64,000 bases of DNA from Allomuricauda sp. (GCF_002699205.1 NZ_PABT01000009.1:1-64000); one strand, 5' to 3'. Counted from the first letter of the stretch, positions 43,977-54,104 are shown. The notes: a model not told the origin generated them from the sequence alone. Made by a program: numbers and translations.

Positions 43977-45344
43977 TCATTCAATGGATATTCCCTCCAT
44001 ATTGTTCAATTTTGCGATAAAGCCCCAGTTGAATTGTTGTCTTGCATCCCCGGAAAGCATAAAAACCAGTTCATTCGATCCTTTTTTCAGTTCCAAAGGC
44101 ACTTGCTCGTCCGTAACAATGACCCGTCCTTCCACCCCCTTGTCGGCAGGGGGACGAAAATCCATACCTCCATCAAATCGTATTTTGGAATCAAATAGCA
44201 CCACCAAATGATCGGCATAGTCAAAATTCATGAGTACGGTCCTATCCGAATCCGATACCAAATTACAGGTCAAGACTACGGTTTTGGTCATATCATCATA
44301 ATACCTACTGATATTGATCAAACCATCTTCATCGGCCAAAACGGTTTTAAATTTTACTCGATGCTTTAAAATTGAATCCACTTGCGATTTAAAATTTGTG
44401 GAATCCTTTGCAAAGGGCTGTGATATGTGCCATGTCTTTAGAAATTCTTCCGTATCGGATGGATTCCCTTTATCCACATTTTGTGGTTTTGTTGTATCGC
44501 TTATTTCAGCAACGGAAAAATCACTGAAAAGCACAGGGTCAAAACTGCTGATCAAGCTGATTCCACCTCCCAGATCATCCCGCTTCAAATGGTCTACCGT
44601 AAAAACTGGTTTATCCATATCCTCAATAAAAACGGACATTTGGTCTTGCACCACCATGATTTTCACTTGAATCCATTGCTTAAATTCCAAAAAAGAGATA
44701 CCTTTTTCAGTGAACCGGATGCCAAGAACCTTGCTTGTTTCGGGATCATATATATAGGATAAATCTTCTTCCATAAAATCAATAAAGGAAGTTTTAGAAA
44801 ATACCAGACCCCTATTCTTTAAGGCATTTAAGAGGTTTTCATTGGCCCCTCCCTTGACGATATCTGATTTAAAGGATATCGGTAATAAAGCTTTCTGTTT
44901 TCTGGGAAAAGATGCCTTGCCTTCGTATTTTGGGTAATTGTACAATTGCCATGGCAAATTGCCCCCATGAACAGGGACATATTGTAAGGCATCCTTATAG
45001 CCTCCTTTAGCTGCCCTCAAATAGAGGTACTCAAAATTTTTGGCATCCTGCATCCTAAAACCTATACCCGGAGTAAGACCTTTGGTCCAAAACTCCACTT
45101 GGAAATTCTTAAAGTTCCTGTCCTTGACAAATGCACGTTGGCCCGGCTCCAACCTGAGGGCCTGTTTTCCCTCATCGGTCACCACATGGATACTGAGCAA
45201 GGAGTCCTTGTGATCATAAATGTCCCAGAGGGAATTGCTAAAGGGAATGTACTGCTTTCCATTATGTATTTGTCCTTGCTGTCCGCAGGACAGGGTACTG
45301 ATCAAAATGGCAAAGATTAGGATAGTCAAACTGTTTGTTCTCAT
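43977..45344 (-). CDS. Lipoprotein with LamG/GH16-like jelly-roll region
   Basis: A 455-residue lipoprotein (ILISTLSCGQQGQ, lipobox Cys about 20). Residues 30-270 show a concanavalin-like beta pattern (FQVEFWTKGLTPGIGFRMQ, EYLYLRAAKGGYKDALQYV, IQVKIMVVQDQMSVFIED) as in DUF1080-type domains. The C-terminal part (300-455) has another beta domain. It is divergent from the membrane regulator gene at 45474, and both could share regulation. Enzyme activity is not clear; it may bind glycan. Confidence 0.7.
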   Translation of the reverse strand: MRTNSLTILIFAILISTLSCGQQGQIHNGKQYIPFSNSLWDIYDHKDSLLSIHVVTDEGKQALRLEPGQRAFVKDRNFKNFQVEFWTKGLTPGIGFRMQDAKNFEYLYLRAAKGGYKDALQYVPVHGGNLPWQLYNYPKYEGKASFPRKQKALLPISFKSDIVKGGANENLLNALKNRGLVFSKTSFIDFMEEDLSYIYDPETSKVLGIRFTEKGISFLEFKQWIQVKIMVVQDQMSVFIEDMDKPVFTVDHLKRDDLGGGISLISSFDPVLFSDFSVAEISDTTKPQNVDKGNPSDTEEFLKTWHISQPFAKDSTNFKSQVDSILKHRVKFKTVLADEDGLINISRYYDDMTKTVVLTCNLVSDSDRTVLMNFDYADHLVVLFDSKIRFDGGMDFRPPADKGVEGRVIVTDEQVPLELKKGSNELVFMLSGDARQQFNWGFIAKLNNMEGISIE

Positions 45345-45473
45345 ATTAAAATTTTATTTTTGATTGCTATGGATTGATGAAAGTCAAAAGTAGTTTAGCG
45401 GTACATATGACAGGCCTCAACACCCTGTTCAAATCTGTTCAAGTTTATTCACAGGCGGTAAGCCGTCCCATAC

Positions 45474-46745
45474 ATGGAAGATCACAAAATTCATCTTGCC
45501 CATTGCTTTGACCTCATAGCCCAAAAGTTATCGTGGGGGCCCATAGCGACATGGGGCACTCGCGATTTCCAAATACTCAGTGAATCGATACACAAAGCGA
45601 CGGGTACCCTTTTGAGTGTTTCCACTTTGAAACGGCTCAGTGGGAAGGTCAGTTATACCTCAAAACCCAGCCCAACCACCTTGGATGTATTGGCAGCTTA
45701 TTTGGGATATCCGGATTGGCGTACGTTTGTATCACAAGAAAAGCCCGATCCGATTCAAAAAAAAGAAAAATCAACGACACCTAAGCCGCTTCAATATGCC
45801 AAACCCCTGCTGGTGTTGGCCCTCATAATGGTCACCGTGCTCCTCATGATTTACCGCAAGCCTGTGAACTATGATGCAAACGATTTTGAATTCAATGCCG
45901 AATCGGTCTCCACGGGAATCCCTAATTCCGTTGTTTTTAGGTACAATGCAAAAGCGGCCGATAAGGATGCCAAAGTTGCTATCCAACAAGACTGGGACGA
46001 GGGAAAAAGAGTTTCCGTCAATAGAGAGGACAGTGTGTCGACCAGTATCTACTATTGGCCTGGTTATTTCAAATCCAAATTAGTGGTGGATGATTCCATT
46101 GTAAAGGAAAGGCAGATATTGATTCCCACAGAAGATTGGTTGGGCACCATTGAAACCGACTCCTTGCCCATCTATTTGAACAAAACAGCATATCAATATG
46201 AAAATCGGCTCAGCACCTCAGCTGAAACCTTGCGTTCCCACGGAGTGAATCCCCTTGCCAAGCATACCATTACGGGGTTTTATCTGGTGAGGGATTTTGG
46301 AAGTATCTATACGGATGCGTTTAATTTGTCCCTTAGCTTGAAAAACAATCTTCAATCCGGTGCCAGTCCGTGCCAGGCAGCCCAAATCCAAATCATGCAC
46401 GAAGATGGCCCCATAAGTATGGTACTCTCAAACAAAGGTTGTATTTCCAATATTTCGCTATTTGCCTTTGATTCGATAATCGATGGCAAAAAGAACGACC
46501 TTTCCGGATTTGGGGTCGACATGTCCAAAGGTGTGAAACTGGATTGTGTTTCAAAGGACAGGAAAATGGACATCCGCATCAACGATACATCCGTATTCAC
46601 CTTGAACGTACCAAAATCTCCAAAGAAAATATTGGGCCTCAGGATTCTATTTGAAGGCACAGGAACAGTCAATCAACTAGTTCTGGGAAACGACTCGGGG
46701 GTTGTTCATTCCTTGGGGTCCAAGGATGGTGGGAGAGAAAAGTAA
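45474..46745 (+). CDS. Membrane-anchored protein with N-terminal HTH-like region
   Basis: A 423-residue protein. Residues 10-90 resemble a DNA-binding or death-like helical module often seen in Bacteroidetes sensors (RDFQILSESIHKATGTLLSV, STLKRLSGKVSYT, DVLAAYLGYPDWRTF). One membrane helix (about 110-128, LLVLALIMVTVLLMI) leads to an extracytoplasmic part with PKD-like (FNAESVSTGIPNSVVFRYNA) and jelly-roll segments. It is divergent from the lipoprotein gene ending at 43977, and the periplasmic half resembles parts of that lipoprotein. A role as sensor-regulator of the divergent gene is inferred. Confidence 0.72.
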   Translation: MEDHKIHLAHCFDLIAQKLSWGPIATWGTRDFQILSESIHKATGTLLSVSTLKRLSGKVSYTSKPSPTTLDVLAAYLGYPDWRTFVSQEKPDPIQKKEKSTTPKPLQYAKPLLVLALIMVTVLLMIYRKPVNYDANDFEFNAESVSTGIPNSVVFRYNAKAADKDAKVAIQQDWDEGKRVSVNREDSVSTSIYYWPGYFKSKLVVDDSIVKERQILIPTEDWLGTIETDSLPIYLNKTAYQYENRLSTSAETLRSHGVNPLAKHTITGFYLVRDFGSIYTDAFNLSLSLKNNLQSGASPCQAAQIQIMHEDGPISMVLSNKGCISNISLFAFDSIIDGKKNDLSGFGVDMSKGVKLDCVSKDRKMDIRINDTSVFTLNVPKSPKKILGLRILFEGTGTVNQLVLGNDSGVVHSLGSKDGGREK

Positions 46746-46841
46746 CGTGGTTCCATAACTTGCATAAGAGTCCAACCTCAATGAGCCACCCTGACCCAAT
46801 AGCTTGGGCGGAAGTTACCAAAAACGCTGTATAAATCAATG

Positions 46842-46875
46842 GGCCACTGCAGAACAAAAAGTCCATACAGTGGCC
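46842..46875. terminator. Hairpin between convergent genes
   Basis: Arms GGCCACTG (46842-46849) and CAGTGGCC (46868-46875) with an 18-nt A-rich loop, followed by ACAATAAAAAA. It lies between the convergent genes ending at 46745 and 46989 and may terminate one of them, although the T-run on either strand is weak. Confidence 0.4.
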
Positions 46876-46988
46876 ACAATAAAAAACAGCTATAAAATAC
46901 CCCTTACCAAGAATTTGGCGAAGCAAAAAAACCAGAAGGCTTTAACAAAGAAAACAAGTCCATGGGAAAAAAGGACCAAAATTGTGGA

Positions 46989-48557
46989 TTAGGGACAATT
47001 TGAATTGTAATTGGCCGTCTCATCTTTAACCCAATCGACAGGAGGGACAAAGCCCTCATCGATCTGAATGCAGCTCAAATCATTGTTTTGGGCGTTCATC
47101 AAAAACAATTCTTGATTGACCCCGTTGGCCAGGTTCAGACTGACCAATTGATTTTGCTCACAGGTCAAATAGCTCAATGCCACATTACTGGAAACATCCA
47201 AGGCGGTCAATTCATTGACCCCACAGTATAAGGACTGCAATGCTACATTTTGGGACACATCCAAACTGGCCAACCCATTATCGAAACAACTCAATGAAAT
47301 CAACTTGGTATTCTGGGTCACATCCAAATTGGTCAACGCATTGTAAATACAGCTCAGACTTTTTAATTCCACATTATTACTCAGGTCGAGATTTGTCAAT
47401 TGGTTGTTGCCACAGGACAGTTCCTCCAAAAGAAGAAGCTTGGAAATATCCAAGGTATTCAACTGGTTATTGGAAATGTCCAGATCCATCAATAACGTAT
47501 TTTGGGAGAGGTCCAATTGTGAAAGTTCATTTCCATTCGCCCACAGTGCGATCAACTTAGCATTGTTGGTGAAGTCCAGAGCGGTCAGTTGATTATTGTG
47601 CACCCTTAATTGGACCAGCTCGGTATTGTTTGTCACATCCAAGGAACCCAATTGATTGTCCGATGCTACCAATCGATTCAAATTTGGGTTCTGGGAAACA
47701 TCCAACCCGGTCAGTTGATTTTTATAAACCATCAGTTCCTTTAGCTCTGGGTTATTGGATACATCCAATGAGGTCAGTTGATTGTCGTTACAATATAACC
47801 CTCGAAGATTGGGGAGTTCCGATATATCCAACTGTGTCAAAACATTGTCCTGAACAAATACAAACTCCAAAGCTTGGTTATCGGAAAGATCCAGAGCGGA
47901 AACTTGGGTACCCGATATCAGCAGTGCCCTAATATTAACAAAAGCTTCCAAGCCCGTCATATCGGTCACTTCACCATCCAAACACATAAGTAGTCCTTCT
48001 TGTGCCCAGGCCTCACTGACCTGTATCTCACCATCTTCATTGGTATCAATTATGGATGTCGTATACCCTTCGAGGGTACCATTGGAAGTCTTTCCAAGGC
48101 CTAACAAGCGCGTTTTTAGCGCAGCATCCGGGACATTAACCACACCATCAGGATCCAATGATTCCCCTGATAGCTTTACCGTATGAACTCCCAAATTGCT
48201 ATTGATGGTCAATAAGGCTTCTTTAGCGCCTATTTGTGTTGGCTCAAAAACAACCTCCAATTCAAGGGAAGCTCCCATTTGGATTGTCCTATCAGCGATA
48301 CTACTACCCAAATTAAAATCCGAGGCATTGGTTCCTGAAAAGGCTACCTCTTTAAGCATTAAATCCCCTTCCCCCTCATTGGTCACGGTAGCTTTCATAC
48401 TTTTCACCTCGCCCTTTGGCACATGGCCAAAATCCATACTGCTTTGATCGATTTCAAAAGTACCAGAAGGAACAGTAGGCCCATCGTCCTTGCTACATCC
48501 AAAGGCCCACAACAAAACAACGGCCATAGTGGCCCAAGCAAATTTCATGTCTTTCAT
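46989..48557 (-). CDS. Leucine-rich-repeat lipoprotein (1)
   Basis: A 522-residue lipoprotein (VVLLWAFGCSKDDG). Residues 35-130 form an ASPM/HYDIN-like Ig domain (SMDFGHVPKGEVKSMKATVT). A calcium-loop-like segment DTNEDGEIQVSEA lies near residue 170. Then come about 14 leucine-rich repeats of 21 residues with consensus LTxLDVSxNxxLxxLxCxxN, and a cap NDLSCIQIDEGFVPPVDW. The protein should sit on the cell surface and bind a ligand. It is paralogous to the gene at 50162-51790 and shares an 18-nt upstream motif with it. Confidence 0.88.
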   Translation of the reverse strand: MKDMKFAWATMAVVLLWAFGCSKDDGPTVPSGTFEIDQSSMDFGHVPKGEVKSMKATVTNEGEGDLMLKEVAFSGTNASDFNLGSSIADRTIQMGASLELEVVFEPTQIGAKEALLTINSNLGVHTVKLSGESLDPDGVVNVPDAALKTRLLGLGKTSNGTLEGYTTSIIDTNEDGEIQVSEAWAQEGLLMCLDGEVTDMTGLEAFVNIRALLISGTQVSALDLSDNQALEFVFVQDNVLTQLDISELPNLRGLYCNDNQLTSLDVSNNPELKELMVYKNQLTGLDVSQNPNLNRLVASDNQLGSLDVTNNTELVQLRVHNNQLTALDFTNNAKLIALWANGNELSQLDLSQNTLLMDLDISNNQLNTLDISKLLLLEELSCGNNQLTNLDLSNNVELKSLSCIYNALTNLDVTQNTKLISLSCFDNGLASLDVSQNVALQSLYCGVNELTALDVSSNVALSYLTCEQNQLVSLNLANGVNQELFLMNAQNNDLSCIQIDEGFVPPVDWVKDETANYNSNCP

Positions 48558-48667
48558 AATTAAAAAGATTTAGGAATACATCGAAGCATCCAAAAAACAC
48601 TTCGCTTACAAGTTTTAATTAAAAGTAAAGGGTTATTTCAGCTTGAACAAGGCTATAACACGACCAT

Positions 48668-48685
48668 CGTTAACATAGCGTTAGC
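48668..48685. promoter_or_regulatory. Shared upstream motif, copy 1
   Basis: CGTTAACATAGCGTTAGC lies 111 nt upstream of LRR gene 1 and recurs exactly 115 nt upstream of LRR gene 2 (51905-51922). It is a short direct repeat of CGTTA with an 11-nt period. A near-match CGTTAACAAAACGTTATC occurs at 41531. It is a likely regulator-binding site. Confidence 0.5.
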
Positions 48686-48759
48686 GTCTCAAAAAAAAGT
48701 ATGGTTTTAATAACAAAATGAAATCACATCCGTTCATTTATACCCGATATCCAACACCC

Positions 48760-50045
48760 TTAAGAGTTGATTGGATCAATTTTTTGAACAGGGTCATCTT
48801 GATGGTACACCTTTTGAAAGATTGCCTGTACATCAGGAATCACTCTTGAGGCCATCTTGGAGTGACTGTTCAAGAGCACACAAATACCAAAGTCCTCATC
48901 AGGAAATAGGGCAATTTCATTTCTAAAGTCATTGACGCTTCCACCATGATGTACCATGGTTTTTGTTTCTCGGGCAAACCGATCAACATACTCATGGATG
49001 CGCCAGCCAAAACCATAATAGGATTTTAGTGGCCTGGCCAACGTTGGTAATACTTGCTATGTCCCTTTACTTCAATAAAAGGTGTAAAGGCTTCATTCAA
49101 TGCCGATTCCTCCAAGACCTCAGGATTATGTCCCAATAAAAAACGCATCCATTTGGCCATATCAAGGGCACTGGCATTGATACCACCAGCCGCGATGGCA
49201 TTATAATAGTTATCCTTCAATTTTTGGGGTTCCCAACCCTTACTTGTATTGCTATGGGAAATGGCCCGATTCTGTGAAGCGACCAAAGTCAGATGATCCA
49301 TATTGACGGTGTGCATCCCCAAAGGCCTGAAAAGCCGTTCAGTAAAAACTGATTTCAAATCCTGGCCTGTTTTTTGCCCGACTACCTCTCCACAAAGTGC
49401 AAAGATGGCATTTTGATAGCTGTATATGGTGCCGGGCTTACTTATAGGGACCACTGTTTTGAACCGGCTTGCGATATCCTTAGGAGAAAGACCTGCCTCC
49501 ACCAAATTGGTAAAACTGTGATACGGGGTACCCGACGTATGGGACAAAATGTTTGCCAATGTAATTTTTTGGGTGTTTTCGATGTCCCCCAATTGAAACT
49601 TGGGGACATAATCACTAATTCTATCGTTCCAGTCCAAAAGGACATCATTTTTAAGGCTGGCCGCCAATACACCAGCAAATCCCTTGGACAAAGAGCCCAA
49701 TCTAAATATGGTTTCCTGGTCCACCTTATCGGGCCGCTTGGCGTTTTTCCTTCCAAATCCTTCCGAAACAAGAATGGAGTCTCCTTTGACAATGCTCACA
49801 CCCGCTCCTACAATTTTCCCTGAAGCAATGGCGGCATCAAAATAGGACTTTACGGCAAGCATCAATTCCCGTTGTTTCACCTGATACCGTTGAAGCCCCA
49901 TCGAATCCGCAACAGCTTTCCGTACCATGGGCTTACTAACAGACTTTTGAACATCTTGGACTGGGCCATTGCCAAAAAACACCAATATCAGGGTTAGGAA
50001 AGCAAGCATTGGAAGTACCTTCGGGGAAACCTTAAAATTATGCAT
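48760..50045 (-). pseudogene. Frameshifted serine hydrolase (D)
   Basis: A class C beta-lactamase-like gene split by a frameshift near 49030. The 5' part (49026-50045) encodes signal/anchor, SLSKGFAG (nucleophile), YSYQNAIF and a C-terminal YYQRWPGH-stop. The 3' part (48760-49041) continues as KSYYGFGWRIHEY with VHHGGSVNDF (third motif) and the end. Without the second part the catalytic His-Gly-Gly is lost. The two LRR lipoprotein genes flank it on the same strand. It may be a recent mutation or a sequencing error, as no other damage is seen. Confidence 0.82.
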
Positions 50046-50161
50046 GTTTTAAAATTACCTTTTAAATATAATGCTTCCAAAAAAAATAAAGGGGGCAGTG
50101 TTGTTTACAGGTGATAACCACCTAGCCCATGTAAAGGATAACGCCCCCCTGGGAGGAATTA

Positions 50162-51790
50162 TTACGGACATAGCGAACTATAGCTCGCCGTATCGTCCTT
50201 TAACCAAGAACTATCATTGGGAGGGGTAAATCCTTCATCTATTTGGATACAATCAAGATTATTTTCGGTAGCGGATACATTAGTTAGCAGGCTATTGTTC
50301 CCGTTGGCAAGATTCAGCGAAGTCAATTGGTTTTGCTCACATCGTAGCGACCGTAATTCAGTGTTATCCACCAATCGTAGACTGGTTAACCGATTGGCTC
50401 CACAAGCAAAAGTCCGTAAAGCAACATTCTGGGATACATTCAAACTGGTCAATTGATTGCCTACACAAGCCAAGAGTTGTAATTTGGCATTATTGGAAAT
50501 ATCCAAACTGGTGATTTGGTTGTAATTGCAACGAAGTTCCCAAAGGTTCTTGTTTTGTGAAAGATCAAGGGTGGTAAGGTTGTTACCATCACAAGAAAGA
50601 TCCTCTAAAAGGATATTCATAGACGTGTTCAAATTCGAAATTTCATTGTTGGTCACCGTTAAATGCTTTAATTCGGTATTCTTTGAAACATCCAAATCCA
50701 TAAGCTGGTTGTTATGTACCGCGAGGTCATAAAGACCCGTATTATTGGCAACATCCAAAGTGGTCAACTGATTGTTTTGGACCGCCAGGGTATTGAGGGC
50801 CGTATTGAAGGAAATATCCAGGGAGGTCAAATTATTGTTTGACAGGTATAGTTTCTCAAGGGCAACGTTCTTGGATACGTCCAAATTTGTTAATGCATTA
50901 TTTTGAGCCCATATTTGTTCTAATGCCGTATTGTTTGAAACATCGAGGTTGGTAAGTTGATTATTATCACAATAAAGTCGCTTCAACGCTACATTTTTTG
51001 AAATATCTAAAGCTGATAATTTATTGCTTTGTACCCATAGCTCAATCAGGGCAGTGTTTTTGCTTACATCCAAACCGGTCAGTTCGTTGGAGTCGCAAAC
51101 CAACTTTTCAAGGGCAATATTTTTGGAAACGTCCAAACTGGTCAACTGGTTATCTACCAGGGTCAGCACCTTAATGTTCAGAAATGCCTCGATACCAGTA
51201 AGGTCCGTAATACCCATCCCCACGCAGGCTATACGTCCCGTATAGGCCTCCGCTTCGCCAACCTGGATCTCCCCATCACCATTGGTGTCGATTTTGCTGA
51301 TATCTGACGCCACCAAGCTATCCCCATGGGCCAATAGCCCTGCTTTAAAGTTATCGTCAGGAATATGCACTATGGCATTTGCGCCAAGATCACCTCTACC
51401 AGATAAATTTATCCTATGCTCACCAATATTGCTGACAATGGTCAAAACCGAAGTGTTCTCCCCCTCCTCGATTGGGCTAAAATTCACGTCCATTTCATAT
51501 GTTCCATCGGCTGGCAAAATTACTTCCGACTCACTAAAGTTCACACTGAACCCAGATGTATCAGCGCTGGAAAGCAAATAATCCTTTAATACCAAATCAT
51601 CTTCACCGGTATTGGTTATCTTAATTTTCACCTTTTTTATGGATCCGATCTCTACTTCGCCAAAATCAATAGATTTTTTATCCACTGAAAATGCTGCGGG
51701 AGCCATTTCAGGACCATCATCCTTACTACATCCAACTACCCAAAGTAAGACTACCGCCATAACGGCCAATGTGAATTTCATGTTTTTCAT
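50162..51790 (-). CDS. Leucine-rich-repeat lipoprotein (2)
   Basis: A 542-residue lipoprotein paralogous to the one at 46989-48557, with the same order: lipobox (LLWVVGCSKDDG), ASPM/HYDIN-like Ig domain (IDFGEVEIGSIKKVKIKITN), acidic loop DTNGDGEIQVGEA, about 14-15 repeats of 21 residues with LTSLDVSKNxALExL, and cap NNLDCIQIDEGFTPP. The near-identical signal peptides and caps point to duplication. It carries the same 18-nt motif upstream. A divergent PAS-HTH gene begins at 52130. Confidence 0.88.
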   Translation of the reverse strand: MKNMKFTLAVMAVVLLWVVGCSKDDGPEMAPAAFSVDKKSIDFGEVEIGSIKKVKIKITNTGEDDLVLKDYLLSSADTSGFSVNFSESEVILPADGTYEMDVNFSPIEEGENTSVLTIVSNIGEHRINLSGRGDLGANAIVHIPDDNFKAGLLAHGDSLVASDISKIDTNGDGEIQVGEAEAYTGRIACVGMGITDLTGIEAFLNIKVLTLVDNQLTSLDVSKNIALEKLVCDSNELTGLDVSKNTALIELWVQSNKLSALDISKNVALKRLYCDNNQLTNLDVSNNTALEQIWAQNNALTNLDVSKNVALEKLYLSNNNLTSLDISFNTALNTLAVQNNQLTTLDVANNTGLYDLAVHNNQLMDLDVSKNTELKHLTVTNNEISNLNTSMNILLEDLSCDGNNLTTLDLSQNKNLWELRCNYNQITSLDISNNAKLQLLACVGNQLTSLNVSQNVALRTFACGANRLTSLRLVDNTELRSLRCEQNQLTSLNLANGNNSLLTNVSATENNLDCIQIDEGFTPPNDSSWLKDDTASYSSLCP

Positions 51791-51904
51791 AATTAATAAG
51801 ATTAAGATTTAGGAATTGTGAAGTATCCAAGAACACTTCGTTTTTAAATTTTTGGCCAAATCTAGCCGTTCATGGCAGCGCGGACAAGACTGAATCTTCA
51901 GTTG

Positions 51905-51922
51905 CGTTAACATAGCGTTAGC
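51905..51922. promoter_or_regulatory. Shared upstream motif, copy 2
   Basis: An exact second copy of CGTTAACATAGCGTTAGC, 115 nt upstream of LRR gene 2 and 208 nt before the PAS-HTH gene on the other strand. The PAS-HTH protein is a possible binder. The rest of the 51791-52129 intergenic stretch shows only A/T-rich sequence and the promoter box noted separately. Confidence 0.5.
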
Positions 51923-52085
51923 AATTCCAAAAACATTATTCTTATCCAAACAACCCAAGTCCTTATAAGCATCCTATATTCGATGGATGTGGTTTCCAAA
52001 GATCATGGAACAGGTTTAATTTCAGCCTTGAACCAAACAACAAACATTATGGTTCAATCATTTTTTTTAACTTGGAATACCATAG

Positions 52086-52093
52086 TAGTTTTG
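52086..52093 (+). promoter_or_regulatory. Bacteroidetes -7 box
   Basis: TAGTTTTG fits the Bacteroidetes -7 consensus TAnnTTTG and lies 37 nt before the ATG of the PAS-HTH gene. No well-spaced -33 element is visible, so this is a partial promoter call. Confidence 0.4.
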
Positions 52094-52129
52094 TAGCATC
52101 CCACGGTCAGAGGGACCCAAAATGTATAC

Positions 52130-53044
52130 ATGAAAGAAACAAAGGGACAAGGGAAAGAGACGGAACGGCTGTTGCGGTTGCTGGAAGAGGACAGCAACCT
52201 TGATGGAGAAGCTTTGTCCAGATTGTTGGCACTTCAACAACTGGACAAGTTGAAGCTGATTGCAGAAAACACCATTGATGTCGTTTGTTTACACCATCCT
52301 GCCGATGGACAATATCTATATGCAAGCCCTTCGACGGAACGTATCATGGGATATACCCCGGAAGATCTTAAAGGAAAAGTTCCCTATGATTTTATTCATC
52401 CCGAACAATATTCCAAGCTTCTGAAAAATGTGTCCAATTCTTCCGAGGGCTTGACCTCCATGCCTGAAAAATTGGAATTGAGGTTCAAGACCAAACATCA
52501 TGGTTACCAATGGTTTGAAGGATATACCAAGCCAATATTTGATAAAAAGGACAAAGTGGTATTGGTATTGAGCTGTACTCGGAATATTCAGGACAGAAAA
52601 TTGGCGGAATTGGAACGAAAGGAAAAAGAAATTATCCAACAGAACCTCCTGATGTCTTCCATATTATTTGAAAAAAAGAAGAACATTATCAAAAAAATAG
52701 AACAGCGAATCTTGGAGGTTGAACCGGACACGAGAAAAGAATTGAGAAGCATCCTATGCCATATTCAGGAAACCATGAACCTAGATGAAGATTGGGAGGA
52801 TTTTATGATGCACTATAAAAAAGTACACCCCGATTTTTATACCAACTTATCCACGCATTACCCCGCACTATCTCAAAAGGATATGAAGCACTTGGCTTTT
52901 ATGAGGATAGGGATGACCTCATCGGATATTTCGCGAATCATGATGGTAAAAAAGGAAAGCCTAAGAGTGGTAAGGAACCGATTGAAAAAAAAATTGGGAT
53001 TGGACGCCTCGGAAGACCTGATGACTTTTGTAAAACGTCTTTAG
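52130..53044 (+). CDS. PAS-domain regulator with LuxR-like HTH
   Basis: A 304-residue cytoplasmic protein: short N-terminal helix, a PAS domain (about 45-165: CLHHPADGQYLYASPSTERI, MGYTPEDLKGKVPYDFIHPE, GYQWFEGYTKPIF), a coiled linker and a C-terminal LuxR-like HTH (about 240-300: LSQKDMKHLAFMRIGMTSSD, ISRIMMVKKESLRVVRNRLK). It should sense a small molecule or redox state and control transcription. It is divergent from LRR gene 2, whose upstream motif it may recognise. Confidence 0.88.
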   Translation: MKETKGQGKETERLLRLLEEDSNLDGEALSRLLALQQLDKLKLIAENTIDVVCLHHPADGQYLYASPSTERIMGYTPEDLKGKVPYDFIHPEQYSKLLKNVSNSSEGLTSMPEKLELRFKTKHHGYQWFEGYTKPIFDKKDKVVLVLSCTRNIQDRKLAELERKEKEIIQQNLLMSSILFEKKKNIIKKIEQRILEVEPDTRKELRSILCHIQETMNLDEDWEDFMMHYKKVHPDFYTNLSTHYPALSQKDMKHLAFMRIGMTSSDISRIMMVKKESLRVVRNRLKKKLGLDASEDLMTFVKRL

Positions 53045-53117
53045 GTAGCACCAAGGCTTAATTGAACTTGATGCTTAATTTGGGCCATTAATCCATTGAA
53101 CTTTGGGAAAACAGCCT

Positions 53118-54104
53118 TCATGAATTGGATTTCCAATTCAGATCAACAATCACATTCCCCTTTTTCACCCCACTTTCAACATATCGGTGTGCTTCAACCA
53201 TATGTTCGAGAGGATATCTTTTGTCAATAATCGTTCTCAATTTTCCATCCGCAAACAATTTGGACAGTTTTGTAAGGTATGCTTTTCTTTTTGAAATGGG
53301 TAAAAGACCTGTTGCAGAAAACAGCACCTTTCTTTTACAGAACACTTTGGTCCACCACATCTGTACTATAATTCCTATGGAAAGCACCGGATTCAAATAG
53401 ACACCCGTTTCACTCAAGGAGTTTAAACATTTTTTAAATGAAGTCTTGTTGGCAACATCAAAAATGATATCATAAATCTCTCCATTTTCAGTGAAGGTAT
53501 CGCAGCTATAATCGATAACTTTATCGGCACCCAAGGATTGGACCACTTCCATCATAGAGGTGCTGCAAACCCCGGTGACCTGTGCACCGAATGATTTTGC
53601 TATTTGAACAGCGGCGGTACCAACGGTTCCAGAAGCACCATTGATAAGCACCTTTTGGTTGGGCTTTACTTCAGCGAGTGACACCATAAAGTTCCAAGCG
53701 GCCATAAATGTACAAACCGGCGCCAATTCCTCATCCTTTATCTTCTTCGGCCTTTTTAACAACAGCCTCTTTTCTTGAACACAGACATATTCTGCATAAC
53801 ATCCCAATCCTTTTCCGGAATGTCCAAAAACCTTGTCACCTGTCTCAAATTGGCTAACATGCTTTCCAGTTGACACTATTTCACCGGAAAATTCAGCGCC
53901 CAATATGGGGTTTTTAGGTTTAGTAAACCCAAAAAACAATCTTGTAAAGTATGGCCTCCCCATTCTTTGCAATGGATCTTCCGTAGTAACGGGTATGGCA
54001 TCAATTTTTATTAAGACCTCATCCTCCTTGGGTATGGGCATTTCAATATCTACCAACTGAAGTGCATCTGGTTTCCCGTACTTATTTAGGGTAACAGCTT
54101 TCAT
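53118..54104 (-). CDS. Zinc-free MDR-family quinone oxidoreductase-like protein
   Basis: A 328-residue NAD(P)-dependent medium-chain reductase: GroES-like N-terminus (VLIKIDAIPVTTEDPLQ, AEFSGEIVSTG), a Rossmann fold with VLINGASGTVGTAAVQIAK and ADKVIDYSCD, and a C-terminal helix pair. The structural-zinc cysteines are absent, as in quinone oxidoreductases and NAD(P)H:enone reductases. The start at 54104 (MKAVTLNKYG) is preferred to 54116. The substrate cannot be told; reduction of quinones or enals is typical. Confidence 0.9.
   Translation of the reverse strand: MKAVTLNKYGKPDALQLVDIEMPIPKEDEVLIKIDAIPVTTEDPLQRMGRPYFTRLFFGFTKPKNPILGAEFSGEIVSTGKHVSQFETGDKVFGHSGKGLGCYAEYVCVQEKRLLLKRPKKIKDEELAPVCTFMAAWNFMVSLAEVKPNQKVLINGASGTVGTAAVQIAKSFGAQVTGVCSTSMMEVVQSLGADKVIDYSCDTFTENGEIYDIIFDVANKTSFKKCLNSLSETGVYLNPVLSIGIIVQMWWTKVFCKRKVLFSATGLLPISKRKAYLTKLSKLFADGKLRTIIDKRYPLEHMVEAHRYVESGVKKGNVIVDLNWKSNS

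Noticed and set aside
47100-47950. Regularly spaced repeats resembling a CRISPR array
   Set aside because: The 63-nt period is the coding repeat of 21-residue leucine-rich repeats and the units vary like protein repeats. The same applies to 50300-51200.
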